Of a stretch of DNA of 64,000 nucleotides, positions 16,647-25,271 are shown one piece after another. Under the pieces are notes generated by a model. It saw nothing but the letters and a program-made list of their open reading frames with translations. It did no database searches and was not told where the DNA came from. Numbering within the stretch: position 1 is the stretch's first letter; each line of letters opens with the position of its first letter. The DNA is from Amphibacillus xylanus NBRC 15112. GTDB lineage: Bacteria > Bacillota > Bacilli > Bacillales > Amphibacillaceae. A program made the position numbers and the translations under genes. Location: contig NC_018704.1 in assembly GCF_000307165.1 (NCBI RefSeq), positions 1,798,001 to 1,862,000 of the forward strand, in the 5' to 3' direction.

Positions 16647-16789
16647 ATTGGTTCAATGTCAAATAGTGTTGGTAGGTTTTATAATTAGTCGAAAATAAAT
16701 TTATCTTAGTTTTAATAAAGATACAACTTGTTCACCGCAGGTGAAATACACTCGCTTTCTTACGTTTAGTCAAGTGTTTAAATCCCTTT

Positions 16790-16835
16790 TTTTAATTAAT
16801 TCCCGGAGGGGTACCCCTCCGGGAATTAATTAAAA
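16790..16835. repeat. 46-base perfect palindrome, copy 2
   Basis: Counterpart of 14104-14149 in the inverted IS110 copy. Confidence 0.9.
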
Positions 16836-16912
16836 TTTTGCACTTCGAATAGACCTTGTGTTTTTTGTCTTTTTTTCAAGGTCTATTGTGTTATAATTAA
16901 ATCATAGTATGA

Positions 16913-18133
16913 TTATTGTTGGCTTGAAGCTTTCTCATAATCATACAATAGGTCGTTTTGAATAAGATGAAATGCGACTTTCAAGAATTTATTCATACAA
17001 GCGACTACTGCAACCTTATGATGCTTATTATAGGGTTGTTTTTTTAATTTATAATAATAATCAACTAAATGATTTATTTGTTTTCCTTTAGCAGAAAGCA
17101 TTGAGACAATCATAAAATACAAAATACCACGCAGTCTACTATTACCGCGTTTATTTATACGATCTTTATACTCCATATTTCCAGACTGATATCTTACGAT
17201 ATCTATACCGGCGTATGCATTTAGTTGTTTATTATTTTTAAAACGTGTTAAATCCCCTAGTTCAGCTATGATTCTACAGGCTAATTTATCTTTTATTCCG
17301 GGAAATGACCGAAGGATCCTGTATTCTTTACGGTCTTTTGACATTTCTGTCATTCTTTGAATGATTTCATCTTGCTCTTCCTCCATCTCTAATATTTTCT
17401 TGGCATAATCCCTTACTAACTCACAAGAATAGTCTGTTTCATCAACTGCTGGAAATGAATCCTTTGCGATTTCAATCAATAAAATTGCTCTTTCCTCTAA
17501 CTTTTTTAATGAATAGTTTTTCTTAGTGCATTTTTTAATACGATTTTTAATAACTGTTTTAGATCGTTTTAATATCAAGTTTGGGTGAGGGAATACTTGT
17601 ACAAGATTATAATAAAGTTTTGATTTGTTAATAAAAGCCGTATCAAAGTCTGGGAAAGATAATTGTAATGATGCATGTAGTCGATTTTTGTACTGAATCC
17701 TCTCTTTCATAATCTCATCATAGCGACGTGACATTGTACGCATCTGTTCGTAATAAGAATCTTCGCGATAAGTTTGGAAATAATCGTTTTTAAAATGATT
17801 ATTAGCCAGTTGATGCGCATCACTTATATCTGTTTTGTTTCTTCTTAGAGATTGGGTGTTAAGGTGTGCTAATAAAGGATTTAAAGAATAATAAACGAGA
17901 TTATTCTCTCGTAAGAATCGTTCTAAAGCAGCCGAATATACTCCAGTCGCTTCAAAAACAAATTCTAAGGTATAATTATTCTTTTCACTTAGATCTTTAA
18001 TGATTTTACTTAAATTAGAGAATCCCGTTTTTGAATGAATTAACCTCCCTTCAAATTCACAGTTACCTTGCTCGTTGTAAGCGGCCATGGTACTACTCTT
18101 TCGACTAACGTCGAAAGCAATAACGCATCTCAT
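16913..18133 (-). CDS. IS110-family transposase, copy 2
   Basis: 406 residues, identical to the transposase at 12806-14026 except for asparagine in place of lysine in HQLANNHF. All DEDD residues and the C-terminal serine motif are intact, so it should be active. The ribosome site and the upstream bridge RNA are conserved. The two copies form a long inverted repeat around the SDR and MATE genes. Confidence 0.95.
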   Translation of the reverse strand: MRCVIAFDVSRKSSTMAAYNEQGNCEFEGRLIHSKTGFSNLSKIIKDLSEKNNYTLEFVFEATGVYSAALERFLRENNLVYYSLNPLLAHLNTQSLRRNKTDISDAHQLANNHFKNDYFQTYREDSYYEQMRTMSRRYDEIMKERIQYKNRLHASLQLSFPDFDTAFINKSKLYYNLVQVFPHPNLILKRSKTVIKNRIKKCTKKNYSLKKLEERAILLIEIAKDSFPAVDETDYSCELVRDYAKKILEMEEEQDEIIQRMTEMSKDRKEYRILRSFPGIKDKLACRIIAELGDLTRFKNNKQLNAYAGIDIVRYQSGNMEYKDRINKRGNSRLRGILYFMIVSMLSAKGKQINHLVDYYYKLKKQPYNKHHKVAVVACMNKFLKVAFHLIQNDLLYDYEKASSQQ

Positions 18134-18168
18134 TTTCTTCTCCTCCTTAATATTTTTGTAGAAGTCTC

Positions 18169-18317
18169 CACTTTACCTTATCGATTCCACTTTCTTATAC
18201 ACGGTCTCTGGGGACCCAACATACTAAGCTGATTCAAATAAGGGAGTGAAGTTAGCCAGTTTCCGATCGTCGAACTCAAGGTCCTTAGCGTGATTCGGCT
18301 TTACTTCACTTCTACTA
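18169..18317 (-). ncRNA. IS110 bridge RNA, copy 2
   Basis: Minus-strand counterpart of 12622-12770. Target guides (cggaaa, cacgct) and donor guides (cttagtatgtt, taagaaag) are unchanged, consistent with both copies sitting in the same target sequence. Confidence 0.8.
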
Positions 18318-18373
18318 TAAAAAAATAGTAGCACAAAACCTGGCCTAGGTCTTGTACTACTAATCTTAGTATG

Positions 18374-18535
18374 TTTCCGCGGGCACGGCTTTTAGCTAAC
18401 TAAGGCAAGCAAAGAGCGCTTGCCTTAGTGGATCTTCAGCTCGTGCTGGGACTGCGATTACTCGTCCCACCGAAAAGATTTATTCCCGCAGGAGTCTCGT
18501 GTATTTCACCTGCTATTTTTCACGTCTAAATTAAA
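18374..18535. repeat. REP-like repeat half flanking IS110 copy 2
   Basis: Homologous to 12440-12565 in reverse orientation (gcaggtgaaatacacgagac arm, complementary gcttgcctta stem, CCGCGG). It carries an extra segment of about 35 bases (18448-18482) with arms GGGAC/GTCCC that is absent from copy 1. Confidence 0.75.
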
Positions 18536-18545
18536 TGGCTGCCTC

Positions 18546-18691
18546 TTATCGTGTTTCTTTTTGCATTTTTTTACTCAAATTTGTTTCTATTGATTTAAAC
18601 TTGAAGTGAATCATAATTCGTTTCTTGAAATTATTAAAATTACGATAACCGTATGCGACTTTGCTTAGTACCTTGATCTTGTTGTTAATCC
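18546..18691 (-). pseudogene. ISL3-family transposase, C-terminal remnant
   Basis: The minus strand reads INNKIKVLSKVAYGYRNF, then NNFKKRIMIHF, and stops at 18546-18548. This is the characteristic ISL3 transposase C terminus. The upstream part was separated by the ISLre2 insertion at 18692; the duplicated target bases lie at 18683-18691. Confidence 0.85.
18683..18691. repeat. ISLre2 target-site duplication, left
   Basis: TGTTAATCC, repeated exactly at 20299-20307 on the other side of the ISLre2 element. Confidence 0.85.
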
Positions 18692-20298
18692 GTATGAGTA
18701 AAATTATTGTGGGCGCAAAAATATATTAACCCCTTCACTAAGTGAAGGGGCCAGCAAGCGATAGCGCGGTAGGAAACAAAGCAAAAGTCATGAAAAAAGG
18801 GACACTCCTTGGTAAAATGATAGTCTACTAAAACACCATTACCGAAAGGAGAATCCCTCATGGAAAAGAATATCATAAAATACCCAAATTTAAAACAAAT
18901 TGAGCAATTGGTTTGGAGACAATTACAAGAAACCTTTGGTTTCGTTATGAAACAGGTCTTGGAGGATATGGACCAACAGATTGCCGATGAACGTGATAAA
19001 AAGCGCTATCGTCTTATTGATAAAAGAAAGTTTAATATAGCTAGTCTCTTTGGTGAGATTGAATTATATCGCAATTATTACCTTGACCGATCAACTGGGG
19101 AATATGTCTATCTTCTTGATCGTTATCTAGAGTTTGAGGAGGCCGGTTCTTTTAGTCCATTGATTGAGGAAGCTGCCATTGAGCTAGCTGTTAAGGGTCG
19201 CTCCTATCGAAATGCAGCTAATACATTACAAACTCTATTAGGTTACCGGGTTATCAGTCATGAGGCAATTCGTCAACACCTATTAGAGGTTACGTGTAAA
19301 CCTAAAAAGCGTGAACCTATACTCCAACCCGTCTTATTTGTAGAAGTAGATGGTTTATTTGTAAAACGCCAAGGTAAATGGAAAAAGGGAAAAGAAGAGA
19401 AAATAGCAGCTGTCCATCAAGGATGGGAAGTCAATGGAAAACGGGTTAGCCTTAAGAACAAACGTCATTTTATTCACAAAGGAAAGCAACCCTTTTGGGA
19501 GGCTTTTGAGGACTTTCTAATTGAAAACTTCGAATATGACCCGACTTTTCACAAGCTGGTTATAAATGGAGATGGTGCCAACTGGATTACATCCTGTCGT
19601 GAGTATTTTAAAGGTCGTGTATTCTTTTCTCTTGATCGCTTTCATGTGGCACGAGAGGTTAAGAGTATATTCAGCAAGCATCCTCGTTATCGGTCCATTC
19701 GTAAAGCCCTTGCGGCATACAAATACAAAACGTTCTTAACAGAGCTTAACAGTGCCGTAGGAACGCTTGAGGATGAGGAGAAGGAGGAACGACTTGTGTC
19801 GTTTATCCGCCAATTAGAAAAATATCCAGAAGCATTGGGAGATTATAGAATATGGTTAAAAGAACAGGGAATTGATACAACTGGTATGCGTCCAATGGGA
19901 AGCGCAGAGGGAACCATGAGTGTGTTTGCCAAAAGACTAAAAAATGGCCGTAGTTGGTCGGATAAAGGTGTAAGTGCCATGGGCACTGCATTAGTGGCCT
20001 TCTTGGATAATTTGTCCCTAAAGACTTTATTCGGGCGAATAGATAAATGGACAGAAATCGAGCTGGAAAAGAAACCACCAAGACATTATAAAGAAAAGGT
20101 TAAAAGAACCATTGGTCAGGTTACCAGAGACAATCTTATGTACCTAAAAGGAAAGGCAAATATTCCGATATACAACGTGTTAAAGGAGTTATCTGGTTTT
20201 TAAAAAAGGCAAAAACTTTATCAAGGGGTCACCTTAAAATGATGAATCCGCTTTCATTATTAACGTAGAAAAATTGCCTACAAATACTTGACTCAAAC
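18692..20298 (+). mobile_element. ISLre2-family insertion sequence
   Basis: 1607 bases bounded by imperfect 23-base inverted repeats (GTATGAGTAAAA at the left, GTTTGAGTCAAG reading in from the right; 17 of 23 match) and by the 9-base duplication TGTTAATCC. A perfect CCCCTTCACT/AGTGAAGGGG hairpin lies 38 bases inside the left end. It interrupts an ISL3 transposase gene. Confidence 0.88.
18860..20203 (+). CDS. ISLre2-family transposase (UPF0236)
   Basis: 447 residues, full length for the family. Recognisable stretches are FGEIELYRNYY, LFVEVDGLFVKRQG, VINGDGANWI, FSLDRFHVAREV and the C-terminal SAEGTMSVFAKRLKNGRSW. The acidic residues of the central region (EVDG, GDGANW, LDRFH) are likely catalytic. 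Start ATG 18860 follows AAAGGAG. No frameshift, so probably functional. Confidence 0.93.
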   Translation: MEKNIIKYPNLKQIEQLVWRQLQETFGFVMKQVLEDMDQQIADERDKKRYRLIDKRKFNIASLFGEIELYRNYYLDRSTGEYVYLLDRYLEFEEAGSFSPLIEEAAIELAVKGRSYRNAANTLQTLLGYRVISHEAIRQHLLEVTCKPKKREPILQPVLFVEVDGLFVKRQGKWKKGKEEKIAAVHQGWEVNGKRVSLKNKRHFIHKGKQPFWEAFEDFLIENFEYDPTFHKLVINGDGANWITSCREYFKGRVFFSLDRFHVAREVKSIFSKHPRYRSIRKALAAYKYKTFLTELNSAVGTLEDEEKEERLVSFIRQLEKYPEALGDYRIWLKEQGIDTTGMRPMGSAEGTMSVFAKRLKNGRSWSDKGVSAMGTALVAFLDNLSLKTLFGRIDKWTEIELEKKPPRHYKEKVKRTIGQVTRDNLMYLKGKANIPIYNVLKELSGF

Positions 20299-20307
20299 TG
20301 TTAATCC
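20299..20307. repeat. ISLre2 target-site duplication, right
   Basis: TGTTAATCC, partner of 18683-18691. Confidence 0.85.
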
Positions 20308-20370
20308 CTTCAATTTGACCGTTGTTGTATGTGTGAATAAAACTATTCTGAATATATGGTAAGTGCATAC
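20308..20370 (-). pseudogene. ISL3-family transposase, upstream remnant
   Basis: The minus strand reads HLPYIQNSFIHTYNNGQIEG and continues IN into the ISLre2 duplication. Joined to the fragment at 18546-18691 it restores the ISL3 motif NNGQIEGINNKIKV. Everything upstream of this short piece is deleted. Confidence 0.75.
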
Positions 20371-20371
20371 T

Positions 20372-20419
20372 TAAAATAAAAAAATAACGTTAGTAAGTTT
20401 TCAAACTCACCAACGTTAT
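20372..20419 (-). terminator. Terminator of the GH43 gene
   Basis: A 17-bp stem (20384-20400 with 20403-20419, two G-U pairs on the minus strand) followed by a T-rich run on the minus strand (20372-20383). Confidence 0.85.
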
Positions 20420-20435
20420 ATATTGTACAACCTTT

Positions 20436-21989
20436 TTATTCTGTCTTTTGATTAGTTCGTTTAATTTTAAACCAATTAAAATACGCAGGTGTTTTGCTAT
20501 CTTGACCATTTCCTGTTGCATATAGTCCAAGCATAACGCCAGTGAATACAGCTCCTGTACCACCATTCTCTTCGACTGATAAATATTTTAATGGACTCTT
20601 CGCTAATTGAACCCATGACTTACCTTTTGCCTTATATAAGAAATAATAGTATTCTTGATCGATCGCAAACTTCAATTCTAATTGATCTTCTTTGATTAGA
20701 ACATTTGCTAAGACGACCGTGTCACCTGTAACTGTTTGACGAGCTAAAAGATAACGCTTACCTTTTATCCGTTTTATAACGAGGTCATAATGTGCACGTT
20801 CATTCAAGCGCGCAACCAATCCCGCTTCTTCTTGATCTTGTTCAGGTGAAAATAACATTTCAGTAGACACTTCAATATCGATATCAGTTTGCGGAACAGC
20901 AATAAACGCCGGTACACCTAATTGATCATTTAAAGTATCCTTATTTCCATCTAATCTTAACCAACCATTTCGACTACAAAGATGTAAATACGAATTCTCG
21001 TCTCGATATCTTAAGTAATACCAGTTTGGTAACATTTTTCGTTCTTTAAAATCAGTAAAAAACTCATTAGGTCTATTTATATTAGTTGCCGTCAACTCTG
21101 TAGATTCCATCAGTTGATTAACTGTTCCTTTATTAGGATCAATTATCGGCCAACCATCTTCTGTCCACTCAATTGGTGCTAGGAATGTTTCTCGACCAAA
21201 GATTGTGTATTTACCTTGGACTGGGCGAGTTGCTAAAAATACTGCCCACCAATTGCCATCATTATCTTCGACAAAGTCAGCATGACCAAGTGCTTGAATT
21301 GGGTGATCGGGTAATTGATTATGGGTTAAGATTGGCATCTCACATAATTCAAATGGTCCGTACGGTTGATCACTTCTTGCAATTATCGCACGGTGATTAA
21401 GTCCTGTTCCCCCACTTGCACAAAGTAAATAATATAAACCATGAATATTGTATAGATGCGGCGCTTCAGTCCATTCGCCCCCATCTCCATCAAAAATTCT
21501 GACAGGTTCAGTTAACGCCTCACCTGTTAAAGGATCAATTTCATATTGAATCACATGTGAATCTAACCCAGCTCCATTTTGAACCGTTACATAAACTTTG
21601 CCATCCTCATCAAATAAAAGTGATGGATCAATATTTCCATATGGAATCTTAATCGGTTCAGACCATGGACCGCGGGGATCCTTTGCTGTAACGTAAAAAT
21701 TCCCGATCCCTCGGACATCTGTTGTAATTAAATAAAATGTTCCTTGATGGTAACGTAGAGTCGGTGCGTAAATACCTGAAGAACTTGGGGTGTTTGATAA
21801 ATCGAGTTGTGACTTTCTTGTTAAGGCATGACCAATCTGTTGCCAGTTGACAAGATCGACACTATGAAAAATTGGTACACCCGGGAAGTATTCAAAAGAA
21901 CTTGTTGCCATATAATAATTCGTTTCATCCACTCTAACAATACTTGGATCTGGATAGAATCCTTTTATTACTGGGTTTTCGTATTGCAT
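20436..21989 (-). CDS. GH43 beta-xylosidase/arabinofuranosidase
   Basis: 517 residues. An N-terminal five-bladed propeller (to about residue 310) carries the GH43 triad: D14 in GFYPDPSI, an aspartate near 124 in GNIDPSLLFD, and a glutamate near 175 in WTEAPHLY. The C-terminal beta-sandwich (about 320-515) is typical of two-domain xylosidases. No signal peptide, so it probably trims imported xylo-oligosaccharides in the cytoplasm. The ATG at 21989 (MQYENPV) is preferred over GTG 21998 because GAGGAG lies eight bases before it. Arabinofuranosidase activity is an alternative. It is divergent from the sugar isomerase gene. Confidence 0.88.
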   Translation of the reverse strand: MQYENPVIKGFYPDPSIVRVDETNYYMATSSFEYFPGVPIFHSVDLVNWQQIGHALTRKSQLDLSNTPSSSGIYAPTLRYHQGTFYLITTDVRGIGNFYVTAKDPRGPWSEPIKIPYGNIDPSLLFDEDGKVYVTVQNGAGLDSHVIQYEIDPLTGEALTEPVRIFDGDGGEWTEAPHLYNIHGLYYLLCASGGTGLNHRAIIARSDQPYGPFELCEMPILTHNQLPDHPIQALGHADFVEDNDGNWWAVFLATRPVQGKYTIFGRETFLAPIEWTEDGWPIIDPNKGTVNQLMESTELTATNINRPNEFFTDFKERKMLPNWYYLRYRDENSYLHLCSRNGWLRLDGNKDTLNDQLGVPAFIAVPQTDIDIEVSTEMLFSPEQDQEEAGLVARLNERAHYDLVIKRIKGKRYLLARQTVTGDTVVLANVLIKEDQLELKFAIDQEYYYFLYKAKGKSWVQLAKSPLKYLSVEENGGTGAVFTGVMLGLYATGNGQDSKTPAYFNWFKIKRTNQKTE

Positions 21990-22135
21990 GATGTCCACTC
22001 CTCACTAAGCCTATCATCCATCATAAGTTTAGCGATTTTGTCTATAAACTTAAACCTCGGTTTTATACACTTTTCCTAATAAACTATAGAAAATCCACCA
22101 AAACCAACCAAAAAAGTAGCTAATATAAAAAACTC

Positions 22136-22183
22136 GTCTATATATAGACAATAAGCTATACTATAATAGAGTAAGCGGTAACA
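22136..22183 (+). promoter_or_regulatory. Promoter with palindrome and cre-like site before the isomerase gene
   Basis: A perfect palindrome GTCTATATATAGAC (22136-22149) covers the -35 position, TATAAT is at 22162-22167, and AGTAAGCGGTAACA (22170-22183) matches the CcpA consensus at 13 of 14 positions just after the -10. No good -35 hexamer is visible, suggesting an activated or tightly regulated promoter. Confidence 0.6.
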
Positions 22184-22207
22184 TGTTATTTGAAAGGGAG
22201 GGGTTAT

Positions 22208-23041
22208 ATGCGTTTAGGTGGACAAGTTTTTATTGAAGATATTACACCTGAAAAATGGATAAAAAAATTACAAGAAAAAAACTATCGTGCTGCTGTATTT
22301 CCAATCGATCATACAGCAAGTGATGAGGAAATCTTAAGCTATCAGAAAGCCGCTGAAGCTGCAGATATTGTTATTGCAGAAGTAGGCGCTTGGTCAAATC
22401 CAATAAGTCCTGATCCAGTCGTGCGTGAAAAAGCAATTAACTATTGTAAAGATCAATTAAGACTTGCAGATCGAATTGGAGCTAATGTATGTGTTAATAT
22501 TTCTGGATCTCGAGGCAATCAGTGGGATGCTCCCCATCCTGATAATTTCTCTGAAGCAACTTTTAATTTAATTGTCAAAACAGTTCAAGAGATTATTGAC
22601 GATGTAAAGCCTACTAACACATTCTTTGCCCTGGAAATGATGCCATGGGCACTACCAGATGATACAGAAACATACTTAGAGCTTATGAAAGCAATTGATC
22701 GTAAAGAATTTGCTGTTCACTTTGACCCTGTGAATATGCTTAATAGTCCAAGAAAAGTGTATCGTAATCGTGAGCTGATTGAAGAGTTCTTTGAAAAATT
22801 AGGACCTTATACAAAAACTGCACACGCAAAAGATATTGCACTTGGAACAGAGCTTACAACACATTTAAGTGAAGTAATACCTGGTGAAGGTATTCTTGAT
22901 TATGATGCATTCTTACTGGGTATGGACAAGCTCGGTCCTGAGATTCCACTAATGATGGAGCACCTTGATACAGAAGCAGAATACGACAAAGCAACAGCTT
23001 ACATTCGTAAGAAAGCTGAGCAATTAGGTATTCAATTATAA
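22208..23041 (+). CDS. Sugar phosphate isomerase/epimerase-like TIM-barrel protein
   Basis: 277 residues of the xylose isomerase-like/AP endonuclease 2 TIM-barrel family. Likely metal ligands sit in FALEMMPWA (glutamate), HFDPVNML (aspartate, histidine), TAHAKDI (histidine) and MMEHLD (glutamate). Members isomerise or epimerise sugars or inositol derivatives; substrate is unclear. ATG 22208 follows AAGGGAGGGG; the TTG 22190 start lies upstream of this ribosome site. With a cre-like site upstream and a GH43 gene divergent, a role in hemicellulose-derived sugar use is likely. Confidence 0.82.
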   Translation: MRLGGQVFIEDITPEKWIKKLQEKNYRAAVFPIDHTASDEEILSYQKAAEAADIVIAEVGAWSNPISPDPVVREKAINYCKDQLRLADRIGANVCVNISGSRGNQWDAPHPDNFSEATFNLIVKTVQEIIDDVKPTNTFFALEMMPWALPDDTETYLELMKAIDRKEFAVHFDPVNMLNSPRKVYRNRELIEEFFEKLGPYTKTAHAKDIALGTELTTHLSEVIPGEGILDYDAFLLGMDKLGPEIPLMMEHLDTEAEYDKATAYIRKKAEQLGIQL

Positions 23042-23048
23042 ACAAGCA

Positions 23049-23080
23049 AACCTCCCTAAAAATCTTAGGGAGGTTATTTT
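23049..23080. terminator. Terminator between convergent genes
   Basis: AACCTCCCTAA (23049-23059) and TTAGGGAGGTT (23065-23075) form a perfect stem, followed by ATTTTAATT. Confidence 0.8.
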
Positions 23081-24135
23081 AATTCAATTGAATATTTATC
23101 ATTGATAAAAGGTACATCTGCATTTAATTGACCTGTCACTCGCTTAATTCGAATCGTTTCGCCTTTTAAAAAATTTGCCAAATTAATTCGAACAGGTATT
23201 TGATTAGCACCAATTCCGTAAAGTGCTGTTAATGTAGTTGGCTCATAATAGCTTGTATGAAGCGTACCTGACCAAGCGCCATATCGATCAGAGAAAATCC
23301 CGTTTGCTCGATCATTAAACATTTGATAGGCCTCTCTAATTGATAAATTGGGTTGCCAACTGCTTTTGATTTTATTTAATCGTTCAATCGATTCATCACT
23401 TTGATAACGATTTTCTTCATGTAGTAATTCAAAATGATTTGTACACATATTAGCTGGCCTTACAACAACACTTCTCGGACTAGCCTCTACGACAACAGAT
23501 CTTCCTGTAAGATCAAATAACACATAAGAAAAAGCACTTCGATGTGGTATAGCTTTCAATAATTCAATACCTTCATCAACTGTTGCGCAGTTTTCTAATA
23601 ATATGCGTCCTATCATATTACAGACAAACCCATCATCAGAACCAATTCGATTAGTAAAATTATACCCCATGGAAAAGCCCTTCTCATTAATCCCATCCAT
23701 GCGACCAGTTATTTGCATTGATGGACCAATTGTTGCGTATCCCCCATCATTTGGTTGATAGACAACTAAACGGCCTTCATAACTACTTGGATGACTATCA
23801 TAATTACGTACAAGGAAGTCATGACCTGTCATAATCGAACAACCGCTTCTTTCCTCTTCTAAATAGTAACCACTAAATGCTCTAACTGCTTGCTCAAATG
23901 ACCAGTCTAACCCATCGGCTAACCCCTCTATCTCAGCTAAAAGCATTGGGCTAAATTGGTTAAGTAATTGTACTGCCTCATTTACATCTGTATAAAAGTG
24001 ACGTTTGCGCCGCTTCTTTGATTGAATTTGCCGATTTCTTAATAGAATCGATGATTTTAATTGCTTACCTTGCTCAAATCCAAATTGATAATGTGAACCA
24101 CGATATTGTATAACATCAGTAAAAACACTAACCAA
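23074..24135 (-). CDS. C45-family autoproteolytic acyltransferase/hydrolase
   Basis: 353 residues related to acyl-CoA:6-aminopenicillanic acid acyltransferase. The family cuts itself before a cysteine that becomes the nucleophile; GCSIMTGHDFLVRNYD fits this site near residue 98. The downstream NTN-hydrolase core (TGRMDGINEKGFSMGYNF) is intact. In bacteria these proteins hydrolyse amides of unknown identity. TTG 24135 is the start, behind AAAGGAG. It lies 28 bases after the DUF368 gene, so the two may be co-transcribed. Confidence 0.82.
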   Translation of the reverse strand: MVSVFTDVIQYRGSHYQFGFEQGKQLKSSILLRNRQIQSKKRRKRHFYTDVNEAVQLLNQFSPMLLAEIEGLADGLDWSFEQAVRAFSGYYLEEERSGCSIMTGHDFLVRNYDSHPSSYEGRLVVYQPNDGGYATIGPSMQITGRMDGINEKGFSMGYNFTNRIGSDDGFVCNMIGRILLENCATVDEGIELLKAIPHRSAFSYVLFDLTGRSVVVEASPRSVVVRPANMCTNHFELLHEENRYQSDESIERLNKIKSSWQPNLSIREAYQMFNDRANGIFSDRYGAWSGTLHTSYYEPTTLTALYGIGANQIPVRINLANFLKGETIRIKRVTGQLNADVPFINDKYSIELK

Positions 24136-24163
24136 TGACCTGCTCCTTTAGCGATTAATCAGT

Positions 24164-24994
24164 TTACGTATAGCGTCGCTCCAACTCACTCATCCACCAA
24201 CCAAGTAATATTCCTAATTCAAAAAGAACTACACATAAAAGTATTCCTATCCAATTAATCCCCTGATAATTTGTTGGAATAATCATAACTGTTGATGCAA
24301 AAACAACACCTAAAATAAAATGAAATAGTGTCGAATACGCACGGTCCAGAATAAATTCAATTAATTTTGAAAGTGCTAATACACATAATACAGCACCAAC
24401 ACCAATTGGAATAATAACACCAAAATCAAGATTCTTTATCCCATCAGACATTGCTTTATACATACCAAAATAAATTAAGAAATTTGATGGACTGAGTCCA
24501 GGTACGATCATCCCTAACCCAATTAAACCACCCGCAATTGTCCATGTCCAAATATTTTGCTCAATCGTAGTCGTAAGGAGCTGTTCACCAAACGATAAAA
24601 ACAAGAAAAACACTATAAATGTAATGACTGTATTAACGATATCCTTTTTATTTCGCCCCCGTTTACCTGCTTCTCTCCAAAGCGCTGGTACGGTACCTAC
24701 AATACATCCAACGAAGAACCAAAGGATAATTGTTTCATAATTACCTAATAAAAAACTGACCGCAAATGATAGTAGAAAGATCCCTGTTACTGCCCCTAGA
24801 CCTACTGGGAAGAAAAACCGTACATTATCTTTAAAATTTTTCGTTAAATTAGCTAAAAATAAGATGATTCGCTCGTAAATGCCAAATACCGCGGCTAAGG
24901 CTCCGCCACTAACACCAGGTAAAATAAAGCCTGAGCCAATAAAAATCCCTTTAATAAAGCGTAACCACCAATCGATAAAGTTTTTTTGTTTCAT
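24164..24994 (-). CDS. popT: DUF368 polyprenyl-phosphate translocase
   Basis: 276 residues, largely hydrophobic with about eight to ten membrane segments. DUF368 hallmarks are GVSGGALAAVFGIYER and the mirror motif GLSPSNFLIYFGMY, typical of its internal inverted repeat. DUF368 proteins were shown in other bacteria to return undecaprenyl phosphate across the membrane for wall synthesis. AGGAG precedes the ATG. Family assignment is firm; the symbol follows that published role. Confidence 0.85.
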   Translation of the reverse strand: MKQKNFIDWWLRFIKGIFIGSGFILPGVSGGALAAVFGIYERIILFLANLTKNFKDNVRFFFPVGLGAVTGIFLLSFAVSFLLGNYETIILWFFVGCIVGTVPALWREAGKRGRNKKDIVNTVITFIVFFLFLSFGEQLLTTTIEQNIWTWTIAGGLIGLGMIVPGLSPSNFLIYFGMYKAMSDGIKNLDFGVIIPIGVGAVLCVLALSKLIEFILDRAYSTLFHFILGVVFASTVMIIPTNYQGINWIGILLCVVLFELGILLGWWMSELERRYT

Positions 24995-25271
24995 AAAGAC
25001 TAATCTCCTCTACATCTATCTTCAAATCTATCCTATTATAGCATGAACTATTCTAGAATTAGTTAAATTAAACTTTAGTAAGAATATAGAGCAATTATAA
25101 ATTTCAGACCATAGATAAAAGTAAGTTTAAGCAGCTCATCATTATTTATTCTTCATGCTTTATTTAAGTGAGTCAATTTCATAATACAAAATCTAGTTAA
25201 GAACACGAACAATTACAAATGAAAATACAATATCATACGTAAATAAAGAAGCCTAATCAAGTGATTAGAAC

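Larger units (their letters stand above)
16759..18373 (-). mobile_element. IS110-family insertion sequence, copy 2
   Basis: 1615 bases, inverted relative to copy 1 and inserted at the same point of the homologous REP repeat (CGGAAA next to 18374, GCG next to 16755). Near-identical throughout to 12566-14180. Confidence 0.88.
16650..20370 (-). mobile_element. Truncated ISL3 element with nested IS110 and ISLre2
   Basis: The left edge starts GGTTCAATG with GTGTTGGT at positions 17-24, the counterpart of the right end at 14289. Reading on the minus strand from 20370, the order is: ISL3 transposase remnant, ISLre2 insertion, rest of the transposase C terminus, REP-like repeat interrupted by IS110, terminal repeat. 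The other ISL3 end is missing; the remnant stops at the GH43 terminator near 20370. Sequence from the REP to the terminal repeat is homologous to the MITE at 12386-14289, in opposite orientation. Confidence 0.75.

Noticed and set aside
18685-18876. 63-codon minus-strand ORF
   Set aside because: It lies across the ISLre2 left end and reads the antisense of its control region; a by-product of the insertion.
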